Positions 38,507 to 47,286 of a stretch of DNA of 64,000 nucleotides are shown in pieces. Source of the DNA: Geodermatophilus sp. YIM 151500 (GTDB taxonomy: Bacteria; Actinomycetota; Actinomycetes; Mycobacteriales; Geodermatophilaceae); assembly GCF_025716945.1 (NCBI RefSeq), contig NZ_JAOVZT010000001.1:1-64000 (forward strand). The letters run 5' to 3'. The notes below the pieces were generated by a model. That model did no database searches and was not told where the DNA came from. It saw only the letters and a program-made list of their open reading frames with translations. The position numbers and the translations under genes were made by a program. Positions within the stretch are counted from its first letter, which is position 1. Every line of letters begins with the position of its first letter.

Positions 38507-38709
38507 GCGCCGCGGTGGGCACCGCGGTCAGCGTCGCCGTCTTCGCCGTCCTGCTGGTCGCCGCGGTGGCGCTCGAGGCCGGCGCCCGCCGGGCCGGCCG
38601 CTGGCCGACCGCGACCGAGGCCGTCGCCGCCGCCATGCGCACCGGCACCGGCCGGTTCGCGGTGCTGCTCGTCTGGCTGTGGCTGGGCGTGCACTTCCTC
38701 GCCCGGTGA
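38503..38709 (+). CDS. Very small membrane protein, DUF6186-like
   Basis: 68 residues with two membrane segments: VGTAVSVAVFAVLLVAAVALEAGARRAGRWPTATEAV and GRFAVLLVWLWLGVHFLAR. The W-P-T-x-x-E-A segment and the C-terminal W-L-W-L-G-x-H-F end resemble the short DUF6186-type actinobacterial proteins, a resemblance from memory. GTG 38503 overlaps the upstream stop, so translation is coupled to its partner. Function unknown. Confidence 0.65.
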   Translation: MSAAVGTAVSVAVFAVLLVAAVALEAGARRAGRWPTATEAVAAAMRTGTGRFAVLLVWLWLGVHFLAR

Positions 38710-38725
38710 GCGGGAGGGGACCCGC

Positions 38726-41700
38726 TCACCGCAGGACGACGAGCAGGTCACCGCCCTCCACCTGCTGCACGCCCCCGATGGCCAGCCGGGCGACCGTGCC
38801 GGGCCGCGGCGCGGTGATCGCCGCCTCCATCTTCATCGCCTCGATGGTGGCCACCGGCTCGCCGGCCTCGACCGTGTCGCCCTCGCCGACCGTGAGGGTG
38901 ACGACGCCGGCGAACGGCGCGGCGACGTGGCCGGGATCGGTGCGGTCGGCCTTCTCCGCGGCCTTGACGGCGGCCTCGACGGAGCGGTCGCGCACCGACA
39001 CCGGCCGCAGCTGCCCGTTGAGCGTGCACATCACGGTGCGCATACCGCGCTCGTCGGCGTCGGAGAACGCCTCGATGCCGAAGAGCAGCCGCACGCCGGG
39101 CTCCAGGTCGACGGAGTGCTCGGCGCCGGGCCGCAGTCCGTAGAGGAACTCCTTGGTCGGCAGCACCGAGGTGTCGCCGTACTGCTCGCAGTGCGCCTCG
39201 TACTCGCGCGTGGGTCCCGGGAAGAGCAGCCGGTTGAGGGTGGGCCGCGGGCGCTCGGCCAGCCCGCGACGGTCGTCGTCGGTCAGCTGGGCCGGCGGCT
39301 CGGCCGGCCGGCGGCCGTCCAGCGCGCGGCCGCGGAACGGCTCGGGCCAGCCGCCGGGCGGGTCGCCGAGCTCGCCGCGGAGGAAACCGATCACCGAGTC
39401 GGGCAGGTCGTACTTGCCGGGGTCGCTGGCGAAGTCGTCGACGGCCACGCCGGAGCCGACCAGCTGCAGCGCCAGGTCGCCGACCACCTTGGACGACGGG
39501 GTGACCTTGACCAGCCGGCCCAGCAGCCGGTCGGCGGCGGCGTAGGCGTCCTCGACCTCCTCGAACCGCTGCCCGAGGCCCAGCGCGATCGCCTGCTGGC
39601 GCAGGTTCGACAGCTGCCCGCCGGGGATCTCGTGGGTGTACACCCGGCCGGTCGGGGCGGGCAGGCCCGACTCGAACGGGGCGTACACCCGGCGGACCGC
39701 CTCCCAGTACGGCTCCAGGTCGTTGACCGCCCGCAGGTCCAGCCCGGTGGCCCGCTCGGTGGCGTCGGTGGCGGCCACGATCGCCGACAGCGGCGGCTGG
39801 CTGGTGGTCCCGGCCAGCGCCGCCGACGCCCCGTCGACGGCGTCCACGCCGGCCTGCCAGGCGGCGAGCAGGGTGGCCAGCTGCCCGCCGGCGGTGTCGT
39901 GCGTGTGCAGGTGCAGCGGCAGGTCGAACCGCTCGCGCAGCGCGGTCACCAGCCGCGCGGCGGCCGGCGGGCGGAGCAGCCCGGCCATGTCCTTGATCGC
40001 CAGCACGTGCGCGCCGGCCTCGACGATCCGCTCGGCCAGGCGCAGGTAGTAGTCGAGGGTGTACAGCCGCTCGGCGGGGTCGGCGAGGTCGCCGGTGTAG
40101 CACAGCGCCACCTCGGCCAGCGTCGTCCCGGTCTCCCGGACGGCGTCGATCGCCGGGCGCATCTGGTCGACGTCGTTGAGGGCGTCGAAGATGCGGAACA
40201 CGTCGATGCCGGTCGCCGCCGCCTCGCGGACGAAGGCGTCGGTGACCTCCTCCGGGTAGGGCGTGTAGCCGACGGTGTTGCGGCCCCGCAGCAGCATCTG
40301 CAGGCAGACGTTGGGCACCGCGTCGCGCAGCGCGGCCAGCCGGTCCCAGGGGTCCTCGTGCAGGAAGCGCAGCGCGACGTCGTAGGTCGCCCCGCCCCAG
40401 GCCTCGACCGACAGCAGCTGCGGTGTCGTCCGGGCCAGGTGCCCGGCCACGGCCAGCAGGTCCTTCGTGCGCACCCGGGTGGCCAGCAGCGACTGGTGCG
40501 CGTCGCGGAAGGTCGTGTCGGTCACCGCCAGCGGCACCTGCGCGCGCAGATCGGCGGCGAACCGCTCCGGACCCGCGGCGAGCAGCCGCTGCCGCGAGCC
40601 GTCCGGCGGCGGGGTGCGCAGGTCCACCGGCGGCAGCTTCTCGGCCGGGTCGACCAGCTGCGGCCGCTCGCCGTGCGGCTTGTTGACCGTCACGTCGGCC
40701 AGGTAGCTCAGCAGCCGGGTGCCGCGGTCGGCCGACGAGCGGGCGGTGAGCAGCTCCGGCCGCTCGTCGATGAACGAGGTGGTGACCCGCCCGGCGCGGA
40801 AGTCGGGGTCGTCGAGCAGCGCCTGCAGGAACGGGATGTTGGTCGCCACGCCGCGGATGCGGAACTCGGCGACGGCCCGCCGGGCCCGGGCGGCCGCGAT
40901 GTCGAAGGTGCGCCCGCGGCAGGTGAGCTTCACCAGCAGCGAGTCGAAGTGCGCGCCGACCTCCGCGCCCAGCGCGGAGCCGCCGTCGAGCCGGATGCCC
41001 GCGCCGCCGGGCGAGCGGTAGGCGGTGATCCGGCCGGTGTCCGGGCGGAACCCGTTGGCCGGGTCCTCGGTGGTGATCCGGCACTGCAGGGCCGCGCCGC
41101 GCAGCTGGATCGACTCCTGCGCCAGGCCGAGGTCGGCCAGCCGGCCCCCGGAGGCGATGCGCAGCTGGCTCTGCACCAGGTCGACGTCGGTGACCTCCTC
41201 GGTCACCGTGTGCTCGACCTGGATCCGCGGGTTCATCTCGATGAACACGTGCCGGCCGGCGGCGTCGAGCAGGAACTCCACCGTGCCGGCGTTGACGTAG
41301 CCGATCGCCGTGGCGAAGGCCACCGCGTCGGCGCAGATCCGCTCCCGCAGCTGCGGGTCGAGGTTCGGCGCCGGCGCCAGCTCGACCACCTTCTGGTGCC
41401 GCCGCTGCACCGAGCAGTCCCGCTCGTACAGGTGCACCACGCCGCCCGCGCCGTCGGCGAGCACCTGCACCTCGATGTGCCGGGGGTCGACCACCGCCTG
41501 CTCGAGGAAGACCGTGGGGTCGCCGAAGGCCGACTCGGCCTCGCGCATGGCGGCCGCGACCGCGGCCGGCAGCTCGGCCGCGTCCTCGACCCGGCGCATC
41601 CCCCGGCCGCCGCCGCCGGCCACGGCCTTGACGAAGAGGGGGAACGGCAGGTCGGCGGCCGCGGCGAGCAGCTGGTCGACGTCGGCGCTGGGCGCGCTGG

Positions 41701-42100
41701 AGGCGAGCACCGGCAGCCCGGCCTCGCGGGCCGCGGCGATGGCCCGGGCCTTGTTGCCGGTCAGCCGGAGCACCTCCGCCGGCGGGCCGACGAAGGTGAT
41801 GCCCGCCCGGTCGCAGGCCTCGGCCAGCTCCGGGTTCTCCGACAGGAACCCGTACCCCGGGTAGACGGCGTCGGCGCCGGCGCGGACGGCGGCGCCGACC
41901 ACCTCGTCGACCGACAGGTAGGCGCGCACCGGGTGCCCCGGCTCGCCGATCTGGTAGCTCTCGTCGGCCTTCAGCCGGTGGACGGAGTTGCGGTCCTCCC
42001 ACGGGAAGACCGCGACGGTGCCGGCCCCCAGCTCGTAGGCGGCGCGGAACGCCCGGACGGCGATCTCCCCGCGGTTGGCGACCAGTACCTTCCGGAACAT
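38726..42100 (-). CDS. pyc: Pyruvate carboxylase
   Basis: Biotin- and ATP-dependent carboxylation of pyruvate to oxaloacetate. 1124 residues in three blocks: biotin carboxylase (1-450: MFRKVLVANRGEIAVRAFRAAYELG, KAVAGGGGRGMRRV, FIEMNPRIQVEHTVTEEVT), carboxyltransferase (about 535-810: TDTTFRDAHQSLLATRVRTKDLL, ALNDVDQMRPAID, HLHTHDTAGGQLATLLAAWQAGVDAVDGA) and a C-terminal biotinyl domain with the biotinylated Lys1090 in AMKMEA. ATG 42100 is chosen because the family starts MFRKVLVANRGE; the open frame reaches 42202. Anaplerotic; no clear operon partner. Confidence 0.95.
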   Translation of the reverse strand: MFRKVLVANRGEIAVRAFRAAYELGAGTVAVFPWEDRNSVHRLKADESYQIGEPGHPVRAYLSVDEVVGAAVRAGADAVYPGYGFLSENPELAEACDRAGITFVGPPAEVLRLTGNKARAIAAAREAGLPVLASSAPSADVDQLLAAAADLPFPLFVKAVAGGGGRGMRRVEDAAELPAAVAAAMREAESAFGDPTVFLEQAVVDPRHIEVQVLADGAGGVVHLYERDCSVQRRHQKVVELAPAPNLDPQLRERICADAVAFATAIGYVNAGTVEFLLDAAGRHVFIEMNPRIQVEHTVTEEVTDVDLVQSQLRIASGGRLADLGLAQESIQLRGAALQCRITTEDPANGFRPDTGRITAYRSPGGAGIRLDGGSALGAEVGAHFDSLLVKLTCRGRTFDIAAARARRAVAEFRIRGVATNIPFLQALLDDPDFRAGRVTTSFIDERPELLTARSSADRGTRLLSYLADVTVNKPHGERPQLVDPAEKLPPVDLRTPPPDGSRQRLLAAGPERFAADLRAQVPLAVTDTTFRDAHQSLLATRVRTKDLLAVAGHLARTTPQLLSVEAWGGATYDVALRFLHEDPWDRLAALRDAVPNVCLQMLLRGRNTVGYTPYPEEVTDAFVREAAATGIDVFRIFDALNDVDQMRPAIDAVRETGTTLAEVALCYTGDLADPAERLYTLDYYLRLAERIVEAGAHVLAIKDMAGLLRPPAAARLVTALRERFDLPLHLHTHDTAGGQLATLLAAWQAGVDAVDGASAALAGTTSQPPLSAIVAATDATERATGLDLRAVNDLEPYWEAVRRVYAPFESGLPAPTGRVYTHEIPGGQLSNLRQQAIALGLGQRFEEVEDAYAAADRLLGRLVKVTPSSKVVGDLALQLVGSGVAVDDFASDPGKYDLPDSVIGFLRGELGDPPGGWPEPFRGRALDGRRPAEPPAQLTDDDRRGLAERPRPTLNRLLFPGPTREYEAHCEQYGDTSVLPTKEFLYGLRPGAEHSVDLEPGVRLLFGIEAFSDADERGMRTVMCTLNGQLRPVSVRDRSVEAAVKAAEKADRTDPGHVAAPFAGVVTLTVGEGDTVEAGEPVATIEAMKMEAAITAPRPGTVARLAIGGVQQVEGGDLLVVLR

Positions 42101-42292
42101 CTCGGCCTCGCTGTCGTCGGTCGTGCGCCTGGGCGACGACCGGGCGAGCGCTCCCCGGCCGGACCGGCGGGCGGGCGTCGGGAGGCGGTCGCGAGTCGTC
42201 ACCCCGCAGCATCGCGGACGGCGCGGCGCGGGGGAACACCGGTGCCGTCCAGCGGCAGGACCGGTGCCGTCCAGGAGCAGGACCGGTGGCGC

Positions 42293-43135
42293 TCAGCGGG
42301 AGCGCGCCGCCGACGTCTCCGGTCCGGGCGCGGTCGCCGTGGGCGCGCCGAGCCCGCGGGAGACCGCCCGTGCCGCGGCCCGCACCGCGGGCTCGAGCGC
42401 TGCGGCGCTCGCCCTCCCCGCCGGGACGACGATGGACAGCGCCGCCACCACCTCCTCGCGGGGGCCGCGGACCGGCGCGGCCACCGAGACCACGGGGGCC
42501 GGCCGTCGCCGGTCGATGACGCCGACGCCGGTGCGCCGGATCTCGGCCAGCGCCCGGCGCAGCGCCGCCGGCTGCGGCGGTGGGTCGTCGGAGCGGCCGG
42601 CGACCTCCCCGGCCAGCACCCGCTCCTGCAGGTCGGCGGGGGCGAAGGCCAGCAGCAGCCGTCCGACGGCCGTCATGTGCAGGGGCAGCCGATCGCCGAC
42701 GCGGTACTGGACCGGGACGGCGGTCCGCGCCGACCGGCGTTCCACGAGCAGGGCCGCGTCGCCGTCCAGGACGGCGAGCAGCACGTGCTGGCGGGTCGCC
42801 TCGTACAGGTCGTCCAGGTAGGGCATCGCGACCTCGCGCAGGCCGAGCGTCCGCGGCGCCAGCGACGCGACCTCCCACAGCCGGAGCCCGACCACGTACC
42901 GCCCGTCCGCGCCCCGTTCCAGCGCACCCCAGGCGACCAGCCGCTCGGCGAGCCGGCGCGCCGTGCTCAGCGGCAGCGCGGCGCGGCGGCCCAGGTCGGA
43001 CAGCGTGAGTTCCCGGTGGCCGTCGGCGAAGGCGGCGAGCACGGCCAGGGCGCGGTCGACGACCGGCTCGCCGTGGGAGGGACGCCGGCCCCGGCGGGCG
43101 GTCGCCGGTGCGGGAGCGGGCTGCACCGGGGTCAT
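42293..43135 (-). CDS. IclR-family transcriptional regulator
   Basis: 280 residues. N-terminal winged helix at about 20-85 (VVDRALAVLAAFADGHRELTLSDLGRRAALPLSTARRLAERLVAWGALER), then the IclR effector domain (VASLAPRTLGLREVAMPYLDDLYEATRQHVLLAVLDGDAALLVERRSA, LPLHMTAVGRLLLAFAPADLQERVLAG, VVSVAAPVRGPREEVVAALSIVVP). Divergent from the MFS-hydroxylase-FAH-DUF3500 operon across 149 bases holding a palindrome, so it probably regulates that operon in response to an aromatic compound. ATG 43135; an upstream extension to 43312 overlaps the operator region and is unlikely. Confidence 0.9.
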   Translation of the reverse strand: MTPVQPAPAPATARRGRRPSHGEPVVDRALAVLAAFADGHRELTLSDLGRRAALPLSTARRLAERLVAWGALERGADGRYVVGLRLWEVASLAPRTLGLREVAMPYLDDLYEATRQHVLLAVLDGDAALLVERRSARTAVPVQYRVGDRLPLHMTAVGRLLLAFAPADLQERVLAGEVAGRSDDPPPQPAALRRALAEIRRTGVGVIDRRRPAPVVSVAAPVRGPREEVVAALSIVVPAGRASAAALEPAVRAAARAVSRGLGAPTATAPGPETSAARSR

Positions 43136-43157
43136 GCTGCCAGCCTGCGAGCAAGTC

Positions 43158-43172
43158 TGCCGTTCAATGGCA
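43158..43172. promoter_or_regulatory. Imperfect palindrome TGCCGTTCAATGGCA, likely IclR operator
   Basis: Seven-base arms TGCCGTT and AATGGCA match at six of seven positions around a central C. It is 23 bases from the IclR gene start and 113 bases from the MFS gene start, the usual place for an IclR-type site that controls both directions. It is the most AT-rich stretch in the spacer. Confidence 0.5.
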
Positions 43173-43284
43173 ACCCTCTCGGAGGACGTGAGGCCGGTCA
43201 CCAATCGTGGGTGCCGGCGGTCGCACCCCGGCCGCCGGGAGCCCCGCCGAGGCCTCCCGCCGACCACCCCGACCGGAGCTCCGC

Positions 43285-44613
43285 ATGACCCTCCCCGACG
43301 CGCCGCGCCCACCGACGCGTGCCGCCCACCTCGTCCCGCTGCTCTGCTGGCTGGCGCTGGTCGCCGACGGCTACGAGCTGTTCGCCTACGGGGCCACGGT
43401 CCCGGGCCTGCTCGCCGACCCCGGCTGGGCGGTGACCCCCGCCGGGGCCGGCGCCGTCGGCAGCCTCGCCCTGGGAGGCGTGCTGGCCGGCTCGCTGGTG
43501 GCCGGCACCCTCACCGACCTGCTGGGTCGCCGGCGCCTGTTCGTCCTGTCGATCAGCGTCTTCTCGCTGGCGATGTTCGCCTGCGCACTGGCGCCCTCGT
43601 TCGGCGTGTTCGCCACCTGCCGCCTCGTCGCCGGCCTCGGCATCGGCGGCCTGCTGCCCACCGCGGTGGCCCTCACCAGCGAGTTCGCCGCTCCCGGGCG
43701 CCGGTCGCGGATCATCGGCGCGGTGCTCACCGGGCCCCCGCTGGGCGGGTTGCTCGCCTCGGGGGCCGCGGTGGCGGTCGTGGCCGACGGCGGCTTCCGC
43801 TGGGTCTACGGGCTCGGCGTCCTGCCGCTGCTGCTGGTCCCGGTGGCGCTGCGGCTGCTCCCCGAATCCCCCGCGTTCCTGCGCGCCCGCGGCCGCACCG
43901 CGGAGGCCGACCGGATCGCCGCCCGCTTCGGCCTGCCGACCCCGTCCGCGGCGCCCGCGACCGCGGCCGGCCGCCGGTTCCCGGTCGCGGCGCTGTTCGC
44001 CGACGGCCGGGGGCCGGTCACCCTCGGGCTCTGGCTGGTCAACGTCTGCAGCCTGCTGGTCGTCTTCGGCGTCAGCACCTGGCTGCCGCAGATCATGCGC
44101 GGGGCCGGGTACGGGGTGAGCTCCGCGATCGGCTTCCTCCTGCTGTACAGCGCGGGCGCCATCGTCGGCACGCTGCTGGCCGCCGCGCTCGCCGAGCGGG
44201 TGGGCGCCAAGGCGATGGTGCTGGCCGGCTTCCTGTCGGCCGCCGCGGCGCTGGCGCTCATCGCCACCACGCCGCCGACGGGCCTGGTCGTGCTGCTGGT
44301 CGCCCTCGCCGGCTTCGGCGGGCTGGGCACCCAGAACATGGTCAACGACCACGTCGCCGGCTACTACCCGGCCGCGGCCCGGGCCACGGGCCTGGGCTGG
44401 GCGCTCGGCGTCGGCCGGATCGGCGCGATCGTCGGCCCGACCTACGGCGCGCTCTTCGTCGGCGCCGGCAGTGCCGTCGCGGCGGCCTCCCTCGCCTTCG
44501 CCGGGCCCGCCCTGGTCGGCGCGCTGGTGATGTCCCGGCTGCCGCGGCGCGACCGGACGGCGTCCGGCGACGTCCCGCAGGCCGAGCCCGCGCGGACGGG
44601 GCTCGCGGCGTGA
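43285..44613 (+). CDS. MFS transporter, aromatic acid:H+ symporter type
   Basis: 442 residues, 12 membrane segments. CWLALVADGYELFAYGATVPGLLAD carries the D-G-x-E-L-F-x-Y-G motif of the AAHS group (aromatic acid importers such as PcaK and BenK). Also LAGSLVAGTLTDLLGRRRLFVLSI, GGLLPTAVALTSEFAAPGRRS and LLPESPAFLRARGR, where P-E-S-P is typical of metabolite importers. ATG 43285 has GGAG upstream. Overlaps the hydroxylase gene by GTGA, so import and first oxidation of the same substrate are linked. Confidence 0.88.
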   Translation: MTLPDAPRPPTRAAHLVPLLCWLALVADGYELFAYGATVPGLLADPGWAVTPAGAGAVGSLALGGVLAGSLVAGTLTDLLGRRRLFVLSISVFSLAMFACALAPSFGVFATCRLVAGLGIGGLLPTAVALTSEFAAPGRRSRIIGAVLTGPPLGGLLASGAAVAVVADGGFRWVYGLGVLPLLLVPVALRLLPESPAFLRARGRTAEADRIAARFGLPTPSAAPATAAGRRFPVAALFADGRGPVTLGLWLVNVCSLLVVFGVSTWLPQIMRGAGYGVSSAIGFLLLYSAGAIVGTLLAAALAERVGAKAMVLAGFLSAAAALALIATTPPTGLVVLLVALAGFGGLGTQNMVNDHVAGYYPAAARATGLGWALGVGRIGAIVGPTYGALFVGAGSAVAAASLAFAGPALVGALVMSRLPRRDRTASGDVPQAEPARTGLAA

Positions 44614-46433
44614 CCGCGGCACGGACGGCCGCCGGGCGGCCGGGCAGCGCGGACGTGCCCGTCCTGGTGGTCGGCGGCGGGCCGGCAGGGCTCGCCGCGG
44701 CCCTGGAACTGGACCGGAACGGCGTGGCCAGCCTCGTCGTCGAGCCCCGCACCACCGTCGACCCGCTGCGGCCCCGGGCCAAGACGACCAACGCCCGCAC
44801 CATGACGCACCTGCGCCGGTGGGGCCTGGCCGACCGGCTGCGCGCCGCCGCCCCGCTGCCGGTGGACTGGGCCCAGGACGTCGTCTTCTGCTCGACCCTG
44901 CTCGGCCGCGAGGTCCGCCGCTTCGCGCACGCCTTCCAGCTGCACGACGCCCCGCAGGAGTGGGCGCCCGAGGTCGGCCAGCAGGTGCCGCAGCCGGTCA
45001 TCGAGGAGGTGCTGCGGGACGGCGTCCGCGCCTCCGCGCACGCCCGGCTGTGGACCGGTGCCCGCGTCACCCGCCTGCGGGAGGACGCCGACGGCGTCGA
45101 CGTCACCGTCGTCGACGACGCGGGGACCGAGCGCGCCGTCCGCGCCGACCTGGTGCTCGGCGCCGACGGCGGCTGGAGCGTGACCCGACCGGCGATCGGG
45201 GCGAGCTACCAGGGCTCGTGCGGCGAAAAGCCGAACCTCAGCATCCTGTTCCGGGCGCCGGGCCTGGCCGACCGGGTGCCGTTCGCCGGCGCCGTCCACC
45301 ACTGGGTGATGGCCCCCGGTGCGGCCGGCATCGTCGGGCGGCTGGACCTCGGCGACACCTGGTGGGCCATCGTCCAGGGCGTCGACGTGCGGACCGCCGA
45401 CGACGTCGACCCGGGGGCGCTCGTGCGCGCCCTCGTGGGCGGCCCGGTCGAGGTGGAGGTCATCGCCACCGATCCGTGGGTGGCCCGCATGCTGCTGGCC
45501 GACTCCTACGGCTCGGACCGGGTGCTGCTCGTCGGCGACGCCGCGCACCTGAACCCGCCGTGGGGCGGGCACGGCTTCAACACGTGCGTCGGCGACGCGG
45601 TCAACGTCGGCTGGAAGGCCGCCGCCGTGCTGCAGGGCTGGGGCGGGCCGGAGCTGCTGGCCAGCTACGAGGCCGAGCGCCGTCCGGTCGCCGCCCGGAC
45701 CATCGCCGACGCCGCGGCCAACGACCGGGCCCTGGCCTCCCGGTTCGCCGACCCGCGGCTCGGCGAGGACGGCCCCGAGGCCGAACTCGTGCGCACGGGG
45801 ACGGCCGCGGCGCTGCAGGTCAAGGAGAGCGAGTTCCACTCGCTGGGACTGGTGCTGGGCTACCAGTACGCCGGCTCCCCGGTGGTGGTCGACGACGGGA
45901 GCGCGGTGCCCGTGGACGACCCGGTCGCCTACCGCCCCTCCGCCCGCCCCGGTTGCCTGCTCCCCCACCGCTGGCTCACCGGCGGCCGGTCCGTCTACGA
46001 CCTGCTCGGCCCGGGCATCACCCTGCTGGGCCTCGACGGGGCGGACGTGTCAGCGGTGGAGGACGCCGCGGCCCGGCGGGGCGTGCCCCTGACCGTCGTG
46101 CGCCTCGGCGCCGGCGACACCGGGCCGGGCGGCCTTCCGCTGGAGGCGAGCTGGGGTGCCTCGCTGCTGCTGGTCCGCCCCGACCAGCACGTCGCCTGGC
46201 GGGGCACGGACGCCGCGGCCGCCGCCGCGGCCCTGGACCGGGTGTGCGGGTGGGTCCCGGTGCCGGCGGGCGCGACCGTCCACCGGCCCACCACGCCGGC
46301 GGACACTGCGGCCGACACCGCTGCAGACACCGCGGCGGACACGGCGGCCGACACGCAGGCCGCCACGGCGGCCGACACGGCGGCCGACACGGCGGCCGAC
46401 ACGGCGGCCGACACGGAAGGAGCGTTCGCATGA
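44610..46433 (+). CDS. FAD-dependent aromatic hydroxylase with DTAA repeat tail
   Basis: Flavoprotein monooxygenase of the PheA/TfdB and 3-(3-hydroxyphenyl)propionate hydroxylase (MhpA-like) group, inserting one oxygen into an aromatic ring using NAD(P)H. 607 residues: VLVVGGGPAGLAAALELDRNGV, DLVLGADGGWSVTRPAIG, and VLLVGDAAHLNPPWGGHGFNTCVGDAVNVGWKAAAVL. A C-terminal thioredoxin-like domain spans about 410-550. Unusually, the last 45 residues are a (D-T-A-A)n repeat encoded by 12-base units at about 46303-46415. GTG 44610 overlaps the MFS gene; the stop overlaps the FAH-family gene (ATGA). Confidence 0.88.
   Translation: MTAARTAAGRPGSADVPVLVVGGGPAGLAAALELDRNGVASLVVEPRTTVDPLRPRAKTTNARTMTHLRRWGLADRLRAAAPLPVDWAQDVVFCSTLLGREVRRFAHAFQLHDAPQEWAPEVGQQVPQPVIEEVLRDGVRASAHARLWTGARVTRLREDADGVDVTVVDDAGTERAVRADLVLGADGGWSVTRPAIGASYQGSCGEKPNLSILFRAPGLADRVPFAGAVHHWVMAPGAAGIVGRLDLGDTWWAIVQGVDVRTADDVDPGALVRALVGGPVEVEVIATDPWVARMLLADSYGSDRVLLVGDAAHLNPPWGGHGFNTCVGDAVNVGWKAAAVLQGWGGPELLASYEAERRPVAARTIADAAANDRALASRFADPRLGEDGPEAELVRTGTAAALQVKESEFHSLGLVLGYQYAGSPVVVDDGSAVPVDDPVAYRPSARPGCLLPHRWLTGGRSVYDLLGPGITLLGLDGADVSAVEDAAARRGVPLTVVRLGAGDTGPGGLPLEASWGASLLLVRPDQHVAWRGTDAAAAAAALDRVCGWVPVPAGATVHRPTTPADTAADTAADTAADTAADTQAATAADTAADTAADTAADTEGAFA
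46303..46415. repeat. 12-bp tandem repeat encoding the D-T-A-A tail of the hydroxylase
   Basis: About nine copies of GCGGCCGACACG with few substitutions, in frame at the 3' end of the hydroxylase gene and ending about 15 bases before the next start codon. Length variation between strains would change only the tail. Confidence 0.85.
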
Positions 46434-47284
46434 GGATCGTGGGCATCCGCCGGCCGGGCGGCCGGGGCGTGGAGGTGGCCGACCTGCGGGCCGACGGCGA
46501 GGTGGCCGTGCTCGGCGGCCTGGACGAGTTCTGGGCCGATCCCGCCGGCGCCCTGTCGCGGCCGGCCGCCGGTCCGGTGCTGCCGGTCGCGTCGGTGGAG
46601 CTCGTCCCGCCGGTGCTCCCCGACGCCCGGGTGGTCTGCATCGGGCTCAACTACCTGAAGCACGTCGCCGAGGGGTCGTTCCGGGAGCAGGAGCTGCCCG
46701 AGCACCCGACCCTGTTCGCGCGGTGGACGCGGTCGCTGACCGTCGGCGGCGCGGAGGTGCCGGTGCCGTCCGGGGAGGACGGCCTGGACTGGGAGGGCGA
46801 GGTCGTCGCGTGGGTGGGCGCACCGCTCGTGGACGCCGACCCCGACGCGGCGCTCGCCGCGGTCGTCGGCTACTCGACGTTCAACGACCTCACCTCCCGG
46901 CGGGCGCAGAAGCTCACCTCGCAGTGGATCCTCGGCAAGAACGGCGACAACTCCGGTCCCCTCGGGCCGATGGTCCCGGCCGGCGCGGTGGGCGACCTGC
47001 GCGACGGGCTGCGGGTGCGGACGCGGGTCAACGGAGAGACCGTCCAGGACGGTCGCACCGACGAGATGGTCTACACCGTCGGCGACACCCTCTCGCTGGT
47101 CTCGCACACCTTCACCCTGCGCCCGGGCGACCTGCTGGCCACCGGCACCCCGTCGGGCGTCGGCTACGCCCGGACGCCGCCGTGGCTGCTGCAGCCCGGC
47201 GACGTCGTCGAGGTGGAGGTCGAGCGGCTGGGCGTCCTCCGCAACCCGATCGTCGGCAACGACGCCCGCCGGAAGGGGGCCTGA
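46430..47284 (+). CDS. Fumarylacetoacetate hydrolase family protein
   Basis: 284 residues, FAH superfamily: hydrolases and decarboxylases of 2-oxo dicarboxylates in aromatic catabolism (acylpyruvase, HpcG/HpaG-like, MhpD-like roles). VVCIGLNYLKHVAEGSFREQELPEHPTLFARW and the metal-binding Glu residues of LDWEGEVVAWVG are seen, with YSTFNDLTSRRAQKLTSQWILGKNGDNSGPLGPMV and DLLATGTPSGVGYARTPPWLLQPGDVVEVEVE. ATG 46430 overlaps the hydroxylase stop. It would act after ring cleavage, but no ring-cleavage dioxygenase is present in this operon. Confidence 0.9.
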   Translation: MRIVGIRRPGGRGVEVADLRADGEVAVLGGLDEFWADPAGALSRPAAGPVLPVASVELVPPVLPDARVVCIGLNYLKHVAEGSFREQELPEHPTLFARWTRSLTVGGAEVPVPSGEDGLDWEGEVVAWVGAPLVDADPDAALAAVVGYSTFNDLTSRRAQKLTSQWILGKNGDNSGPLGPMVPAGAVGDLRDGLRVRTRVNGETVQDGRTDEMVYTVGDTLSLVSHTFTLRPGDLLATGTPSGVGYARTPPWLLQPGDVVEVEVERLGVLRNPIVGNDARRKGA

Positions 47285-47286
47285 CC

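Noticed and set aside
43207-43284. Earlier start for the AAHS-type MFS transporter
   Set aside because: The residues before 43285 are Arg/Pro-rich and lie in the promoter region; ATG 43285 has a ribosome site and a normal family N-terminus.
38927-43288. 1453-residue plus-strand open frame opposite pyruvate carboxylase
   Set aside because: Antisense shadow; the minus-strand frame has all pyruvate carboxylase motifs.
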